The notes under the pieces were generated by a model, which saw only the letters and a list, made by a program, of their open reading frames with translations, did not search any database and was not told the origin of the DNA. The position numbers and the translations under genes were made by a program. A DNA stretch of 64,000 nucleotides from Prototheca cutis (lineage: Eukaryota; Chlorophyta; Trebouxiophyceae; Chlorellales; Chlorellaceae): positions 240,726 to 304,725 of the forward strand of contig BCIH01000007.1 of the NCBI GenBank assembly GCA_002897115.2, read 5' to 3'. This document shows, piece after piece, positions 63,663-64,000 of the stretch; positions within the stretch are counted from its first letter, which is position 1; each line of letters starts with the position of its first letter.

Positions 63663-64000
63663 CTGGCAGTGTTCCTGTCGAGGGACCGGCCCGAAAAATG
63701 ACAAAGCTGCGCCAGCACAACTGATCGAGGAGTGTCCTGGCGCAACCACCCCCCTTCGGAACGCAACGCTGGGGCCTGCTTCTTACTTCTCGACCGCCAA
63801 AAGGGGCATTGGCATTCTCATACAATAACGCATACGTCGACGACCTGCAATGATTGTAAGTATGTGTTCTTGACTGAGACAGCTTTGAGCTCGGGAGCAG
63901 CAAGGGCTTTCGCAAACTGTGGGGCGGTGCGTCGCGCCGCCAAGAGGGATGCTCGATGAGAGTCAGGCTGCCCCCTGCCCATCGCAAGGCTCCCAAGAAC

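Noticed and set aside
1..64000. CRISPR arrays, rRNA, tRNA genes and bacterial operon signals
   Set aside because: No direct-repeat/spacer array or cloverleaf was noticed, and the genes are spliced and eukaryotic. A tRNA scan was not run, so short RNA genes could be missed.

Overview
This window looks like nuclear DNA of a GC-rich, intron-dense green alga (Chlorophyta, probably a trebouxiophyte). Every recognisable gene is eukaryotic. Several families point to the plant and green-alga lineage: a Whirly protein, a DUF506 protein, a PRT1-like RING/ZZ ligase, a SWI3D-like SWIRM-ZZ-SANT protein and a secreted protein with a long proline tract. Genes carry up to twelve short exons, and TGTAA (the usual chlorophyte poly(A) signal) follows some of them. 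Exon joins below were chosen so that reading phase is kept and the family alignment continues. They come from reading the sequence only, without transcripts.

Left part (1-33 kb), housekeeping genes in order: mRNA capping enzyme (-, runs off the left edge), Nop4/RBM28 (+), Whirly (+), an unrecognised gene (+), Yippee-like (-), a SWSAP1-like RecA-fold ATPase (+), a SWI3/SMARCC chromatin remodelling subunit (-), a DGAT2-like acyltransferase joined to an N-terminal membrane region (+), Thr/Ser dehydratase (+), Ctf8 (-), a small chromatin-reader-like protein (+), a rhomboid protease (-), L-2-hydroxyglutarate dehydrogenase (+) and a DUF506 protein (-).

Middle part (34-48 kb), a mobile-element island rich in unresolved bases: a decayed Fanzor (eukaryotic TnpB-like) copy, an apparently intact Fanzor gene with a possible N-terminal C2H2 extension, a divergent giant gene ending in a TRF4-like nucleotidyltransferase whose three catalytic carboxylates are all replaced, and the C-terminal two thirds of a MULE-type transposase with a SWIM zinc finger.

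Right part (48-64 kb): MoaC/CNX3 (-), CHMP2/VPS2 (+), type II peroxiredoxin (+), a secreted proline-rich glycoprotein candidate (+), a second and separate Fanzor element with terminal inverted repeats and TA target duplications (56.0-58.4 kb), a PRT1-like E3 ligase (+), an m3C tRNA methyltransferase-like protein (-) and FHIT (-).

The most notable system is the Fanzor set. There are three loci in 24 kb, one in a TIR/TA element. A 105-bp palindromic MITE at 22.6 kb shares the terminal 60 bp of that element almost exactly, so it is probably a non-autonomous derivative. Genome-wide traits worth noting are frequent GC-AG introns and strand-asymmetric G/TG and C/CA tracts inside introns.
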